Source: Bacteroidota bacterium
GTDB lineage: Bacteria > Bacteroidota > Bacteroidia > Flavobacteriales > Crocinitomicaceae
Direction of reading: 5' to 3'
Assembly: GCA_005798205.1 (NCBI GenBank)
Contig: SYKJ01000096.1
Location: 1-17,393 of the forward strand
Length of the DNA: 17,393 bases
The notes beneath the pieces are model-generated. The model saw only the letters and a program-made list of their open reading frames with translations. It made no database searches and was not told the origin of the DNA. Below are positions 14,127 to 17,393 of the stretch, piece by piece (within the stretch, counting starts at the first letter, position 1; each line of letters opens with the position of its first letter). The position numbers and the translations under genes were made by a program.

Positions 14127-16085
14127 TTATTCCCCTAAGAATTTCCATTTTCGAAGCAAAACCTCAAAATCAAATATAACACTAAATTCTTTAGCATATA
14201 GTAAATTTAATTTCTGTTTATTTTCCTCCTCTTCATTTGATGAAATAGAGTAGGGCTGTAAAATTCCAGGTTTTATAATAGGAAGATTTGTCTTAGTTCC
14301 ATCACTCTTATTGAAATAGCCAACGAAGGTATTTTTCCCCCATAAAATGAAAAATAGATTTTTTAAAAAAATGTTTTTCTTCTTAAAAAAGAAAACTAAT
14401 AGTGGAGAAATTAAAAGAATAGTAAAAGAAAAAAATAAATCGAATACCCTTTTTAAACGTCTGTTTTCGATTTTACTAAGAGCATAAAAATTTAAATCAT
14501 ATAAGTCTCCTGATGTTTCTATAGAATTGCTTCCAATTAAAAAGTTTGTGTTAGGTTGAGCTATTTTAAATTCAATATTCTCATGCTGCACAAGAGTCAT
14601 GCTATCAATTATTTCTTTTGCTTTCAAATCTTTAGCGCAAAAAATCAGCTCATTAATCTGATGTATTTTAATTATTTCATTTAATTGGAGCTTACTTCCT
14701 AGAGAATCTGCATATGCAGTCTGAATATGAACACCAAAAATAGAGTCAATAGTTGGATATGTTGCTTCAAGTAGCTCTTTAACTCGATCAAACTCGGGTT
14801 TGTCTCCAATTATAGCAAAACGTTTTTTTGGAAGAGATGGAAATCCAATTTTCTTATTTTTTAGTAGGTTAATGGATAGTACTAAAACGTAGTGTTGAAG
14901 AATAAAAACAAGCGCAGCCGTTAAAATAAATAAGCGTGAAAATTGCCATTCTTTTGGTAGAAGTGCGTAAACCACAAGAATAAAAAGTGTAGCAAAGGTT
15001 GTTGACTTCCAGATAAGATGATTCTTAATTCCTTTGTCATATATTCCGAATAACCAAGAAAATAAAATGAAAATAAGAATGTAAAGTGGTATTGATATGT
15101 AGTAAACATATTCCGGAAATTTTATTGCTGCTTTATTCCAATAGCTTGATATAAAAAACAAACTAACATAAGTTACTGTGGTATTCAAAAATGGAACTGT
15201 GACTTTTCTAATAAACCTGTTTAAAAGAGAAACCGAAGCCCTAAGATAAATTGCTAAATTTATAAGTAGTGAGAATAATTGCGCATTTTGATTCGAAAAG
15301 TGCTTTTTAGCAAAAAGAATCATTGCATTGTAGAATAAAAAGACATAATTAACAGAACTCTTTTTCGTGCTCTCGCCTTTGTAGTGTATAATTTTTGTTT
15401 CTGGGAAATAATAGTTTTTGTAATCCCCTAATTTAATCCGATAGGATAAGTCTATGTCTTCTCCGTACATAAAAAACTGCTCGTCTAAAAGACCTACTTT
15501 TTCTAAAGTTTCGTAACGTAAGAGCAAAAATGCACCAGACAAAACAGCAACTTCATTTGTATCAAATTCACTCAAAAAACCCAAATGATATCTTCCAAAT
15601 TTCTTAGATTTTGGGAATAGATAAGAAAGTCCAAATATTTTATAAAAGGCAACGGATGGCGACGGGAACCCACGTTTTGATTCGGGTAAAAAATTTCCTT
15701 TTCCATCCAGCATTCTTACACCTAATCCACCAGCTTCAGGGTTTTTATCCATAAAAGCTACTGATAAATCAAAAGTATCTTCTTCAATTACTGTGTCAGG
15801 ATTTAATAACAAAATATACCTTGCATTCGATTCTCTAATTCCTTGATTATTCGCTTTTGAGTAGCCAACATTTTCTTTGTTTTCAATTAAATTGATGGAG
15901 GGAAATCGTTCTTTTAACATTTTTATAGAGCCATCAACACTATTGTTGTCAACTACAAAAATTTGAGTTTTTAAATTCTTTGAAGCAGCAAATACACTGT
16001 TAAGACATTGCTCTAAAAAAAAAGCAACATTGTAGTTTACAATTACTACAGATAAATCATATGTTTTTTCGGGTTTATTACTCAC
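14127..16085 (-). CDS. Membrane GT2 glycosyltransferase fused to a degenerate sugar-transferase-like C-terminal module
   Basis: The 652-residue protein starts with a GT2 domain (about 10-250). Visible in it are the nucleotide-binding VVIVNYNVAFFL, VVDNNSVDGS, ENVGYSKANNQG, the DxD-like LLLNPDT at 93-98, and the later GEDIDLSYRIK acceptor-side motif. Several membrane segments follow (roughly 285-410), then a nucleotide-binding-like stretch (KRFAIIGDKPEFDRVKELL), then RRLKRVFDLFFSF and another membrane helix. The second half resembles polyprenyl-phosphate hexose-1-phosphate transferases such as WbaP/WcaJ. However, the catalytic segment is replaced by a short stretch (LWGKNTFVGYF) and the usual Asp-Glu dyad is not visible. 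Likely role: adding a sugar during surface polysaccharide or glycoprotein glycan synthesis at the inner membrane. Its start overlaps the ridA end by 8 bp, so it is read from the ridA promoter. Confidence 0.82.
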   Translation of the reverse strand: MSNKPEKTYDLSVVIVNYNVAFFLEQCLNSVFAASKNLKTQIFVVDNNSVDGSIKMLKERFPSINLIENKENVGYSKANNQGIRESNARYILLLNPDTVIEEDTFDLSVAFMDKNPEAGGLGVRMLDGKGNFLPESKRGFPSPSVAFYKIFGLSYLFPKSKKFGRYHLGFLSEFDTNEVAVLSGAFLLLRYETLEKVGLLDEQFFMYGEDIDLSYRIKLGDYKNYYFPETKIIHYKGESTKKSSVNYVFLFYNAMILFAKKHFSNQNAQLFSLLINLAIYLRASVSLLNRFIRKVTVPFLNTTVTYVSLFFISSYWNKAAIKFPEYVYYISIPLYILIFILFSWLFGIYDKGIKNHLIWKSTTFATLFILVVYALLPKEWQFSRLFILTAALVFILQHYVLVLSINLLKNKKIGFPSLPKKRFAIIGDKPEFDRVKELLEATYPTIDSIFGVHIQTAYADSLGSKLQLNEIIKIHQINELIFCAKDLKAKEIIDSMTLVQHENIEFKIAQPNTNFLIGSNSIETSGDLYDLNFYALSKIENRRLKRVFDLFFSFTILLISPLLVFFFKKKNIFLKNLFFILWGKNTFVGYFNKSDGTKTNLPIIKPGILQPYSISSNEEEENKQKLNLLYAKEFSVIFDFEVLLRKWKFLGE

Positions 16086-16464
16086 CTTTCATCGCAATAC
16101 ATGATATTTCTATCGGGACGTCAAGAGGTAAGCGCGAAACTTCAACTGTTTCTCTAGCTGGAGGTATTGAATCAAAGTAAGTTGCGTAAATTGTATTAAC
16201 ACTTGTAAAATCACTTAAATCTTTTAAAAAGATGGTACATTTCACAACATTTGAAAAGTCTAAATCCGCTTCATGCAGTAATTTTTTGATATTTGACATT
16301 ACTTGGTGGCTTGCACTTTCAATAGTCGCGATCTCTAATTTCCCAGTATCTGGATTTAATGGAATTTGGCCACTAATAAAGAGCATTCCGTTTGCATATA
16401 TTGCAGGACTGTATGGTCCAATTGGAGCTGGGGCATTTGGAATTCTAATTGCTTTTTTATCCAT
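16078..16464 (-). CDS. ridA: RidA-family reactive intermediate (enamine/imine) deaminase
   Basis: The 128-residue protein is full length for the RidA/YjgF/UK114 family. Conserved features are APAPIGPYSPAI near the N-terminus, LFISGQIP at 28-35, the catalytic-site Arg104 in PPARETVEVSRLP, and Glu119 in IEISCIA. RidA hydrolyses reactive 2-aminoacrylate and related imines made by PLP enzymes, protecting other PLP enzymes; it works as a cytoplasmic homotrimer. The residue two after the catalytic Arg is Thr, where E. coli RidA has Cys. The gene overlaps the glycosyltransferase by 8 bp. The divergent trpG/pabA-like gene starts 63 bp away, and the two probably share an intergenic promoter region. 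Confidence 0.93.
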   Translation of the reverse strand: MDKKAIRIPNAPAPIGPYSPAIYANGMLFISGQIPLNPDTGKLEIATIESASHQVMSNIKKLLHEADLDFSNVVKCTIFLKDLSDFTSVNTIYATYFDSIPPARETVEVSRLPLDVPIEISCIAMKGE

Positions 16465-16496
16465 AGTTATTTAAATAATCAATCAACTTTGTTTTT

Positions 16497-16520
16497 TAAT
16501 TTTGCAAAGAAACAAAATTG
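16497..16520. promoter_or_regulatory. Overlapping divergent promoter elements between ridA and the TrpG/PabA gene
   Basis: TAATTTTG (16497-16504, plus strand) is an exact -7 consensus for the amidotransferase gene. CAATTTTG on the minus strand (16513-16520) differs by one base and could serve ridA. Together AATTTTG and CAAAATT form a 7-bp inverted repeat with an 8-nt spacer, so it could also be an operator. No clear -33 elements are seen. Confidence 0.4.
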
Positions 16521-16527
16521 AATTAGA

Positions 16528-17091
16528 GTGAAGCTTTTGGTTGTCGATTTTTATGATTCTTTTACTTTTAATCTTGTACATTATTTAGAAGCACTTGACT
16601 GCAACGTTACAGTTGTAAAAAATGATTTTTTAAAACTCAATATACTAACGGATTTTGAAGCTATTTTATTGTCGCCAGGTCCAGGATTACCTCATGAAAA
16701 AGATAATTTGTTGCAAATCTTAGAATACTGCGATTCAAAAATCCCTGTATTAGGCATTTGCTTGGGCTTGCAGGGAATAGGAATTCATCTTGGTGGCAAA
16801 TTAGTTAATCAAGAAATTGTAAAACATGGAATTCAAGAAGAGATAAGGATTCTAAATAAAACTGGTTTGTTCAAAGGATTCCCCAACAAGATAAAAGTCG
16901 GATTATACCACAGTTGGAAGTTAGTTGGAATTAATGACTCATATATTACTGCGATAAGTGAAAACGGAACACTAATGGCCATTGAATCAAAAGAGAAAAA
17001 ACTCTACGCAGTTCAATTTCATCCTGAATCAATTATGACAGAAAAGGGGAAAGAGATTTTACAGAATTTTATAGCTTTGACCAAATTATGA
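16528..17091 (+). CDS. Glutamine amidotransferase subunit of anthranilate or aminodeoxychorismate synthase (TrpG/PabA)
   Basis: The 187-residue protein is a full-length class I glutamine amidotransferase. It opens LLVVDFYDSFTFNLVHYL, has the oxyanion-hole motif LSPGPGLP (48-55), nucleophile Cys78 in GICLGLQG, and the catalytic His165 and Glu167 in QFHPES. It hydrolyses glutamine and channels ammonia to a chorismate-binding partner (TrpE or PabB), making anthranilate or 4-amino-4-deoxychorismate. The partner gene is not in the window, so trpG, pabA or a shared form cannot be decided; I leave the symbol empty. YHSW replaces the more usual YHSL after the central strand. GTG at 16528 is the start, because an in-frame TGA lies at 16519-16521 and no ATG precedes the conserved N-terminus. 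A good -7 box sits 24 bp upstream. Confidence 0.9.
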   Translation: MKLLVVDFYDSFTFNLVHYLEALDCNVTVVKNDFLKLNILTDFEAILLSPGPGLPHEKDNLLQILEYCDSKIPVLGICLGLQGIGIHLGGKLVNQEIVKHGIQEEIRILNKTGLFKGFPNKIKVGLYHSWKLVGINDSYITAISENGTLMAIESKEKKLYAVQFHPESIMTEKGKEILQNFIALTKL

Positions 17092-17137
17092 AATCATACT
17101 ATTAATTCTATTTATAATGAGAATAAGCAAACAAAAT

Positions 17138-17151
17138 ACAATTTAAATTGT
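17138..17151. promoter_or_regulatory. Perfect 14-bp palindrome upstream of the TonB-receptor-like gene
   Basis: The sequence acaatttaaattgt is its own reverse complement and lies 24 bp before the ATG at 17176, in an 84-bp intergenic gap. Its place fits a regulator-binding site for the receptor gene. In AT-rich DNA a palindrome of this length could still be chance, and I do not recognise it as a known operator. Confidence 0.3.
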
Positions 17152-17175
17152 CAACTAAATATCAAATTATATATA

Positions 17176-17393
17176 ATGAAACTAATTTTACTATTTTTCT
17201 TTTTCTTTTTTATCGCTACAACTTTCTCACAATCTGGAATTGTTAGAGGAATAGTTTCAAATGCATTAAACAATAAACCAATTGAACAAGCGAAGATCCA
17301 AGTTTTGGATCAACAACTTGGGGCAATATCAAACGAAGATGGAAGTTACGAAATTAAAGGATTAAAGCCAGGTGTTTATTCATTCAAAGTTGT
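17176..17393 (+). CDS. TonB-dependent receptor or related outer-membrane protein with CarboxypepD_reg domain, 3' end missing
   Basis: Only the first 72 codons and two further bases are in the window. A very hydrophobic signal peptide (MKLILLFFFFFFIATTFS before Q19) is followed by a carboxypeptidase-regulatory-like domain. The signature runs GIVRGIVSNALNNKPIEQAK, a middle strand, then ISNEDGSYEIKGLKPGVYSF. In Bacteroidota this domain most often heads TonB-dependent (SusC/CirA-like) outer-membrane receptors, though it also occurs in other surface proteins. The ATG at 17176 is the only sensible start, directly before the signal peptide. An 84-bp gap with a perfect palindrome separates it from the TrpG/PabA gene, so separate regulation is plausible. 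The transported substrate cannot be inferred from this part. Confidence 0.75.
   Translation, partial: MKLILLFFFFFFIATTFSQSGIVRGIVSNALNNKPIEQAKIQVLDQQLGAISNEDGSYEIKGLKPGVYSFKV

Noticed and set aside
1..17393. CRISPR arrays, tRNA/rRNA genes, insertion sequences, integrases, riboswitches
   Set aside because: Looked for by eye on both strands; no regularly spaced repeats, no transposase or integrase motifs, and no RNA gene signatures were found.

Overview
The window is AT-rich DNA that reads as a chromosomal segment of a Bacteroidota bacterium, most likely a Flavobacteriales member. Supporting signs are a secreted FG-GAP/VCBS protein with a C-terminal type IX secretion (T9SS) sorting domain, the start of a TonB-dependent-receptor-like gene with a CarboxypepD_reg domain, Bacteroidota-type -7 promoter boxes (TAnnTTTG), absence of clear Shine-Dalgarno sites, and a paired PpiC/SurA-moxR cluster. 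The species cannot be named from this sequence alone.

Layout. Positions 1-3963 (+) hold a tight cluster: a 5'-truncated periplasmic PpiC-type peptidyl-prolyl isomerase, a SurA-like isomerase/chaperone whose ATG directly follows the upstream stop, and a complete MoxR-family AAA+ ATPase. Positions 3964-6543 (+) look accessory. Two small secreted orphan genes (one unknown, one CAP/SCP-like) lie between two near-identical 143-bp copies of the moxR 3' end plus its downstream flank, and a secreted HExxH metallopeptidase follows the second copy. Positions 6637-8953 (+) encode a cytoplasmic TPR protein and a WD40 beta-propeller protein. Positions 8992-11232 (+) encode the large T9SS-exported FG-GAP protein, probably from its own promoter.

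The minus strand then takes over. Reading leftward from 16464, a RidA enamine/imine deaminase overlaps a GT2 glycosyltransferase fused to a degenerate polyprenyl-phosphate sugar-transferase-like module. After a gap with a candidate promoter come a lipoyl-dependent 2-oxo acid dehydrogenase E2, a DEDDh 3'-5' exonuclease and a FAH-family hydrolase, the last two overlapping by 4 bp. The FAH gene ends tail-to-tail with the FG-GAP gene, overlapping it by 4 bp. Diverging from ridA is a TrpG/PabA glutamine amidotransferase (GTG start), and the window ends inside a CarboxypepD_reg/TonB-receptor-type gene.

How the genes relate. Most are housekeeping: envelope protein folding, 2-oxo acid metabolism, chorismate-derived anthranilate or PABA synthesis, and surface glycan assembly. 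The most unusual part is 3873-5610, where the end of moxR is duplicated around a roughly 1.35-kb cassette of secreted orphans, and the first copy also appears to retain a decayed start of the metallopeptidase gene. No tRNA, rRNA, CRISPR array, transposase or integrase was found.
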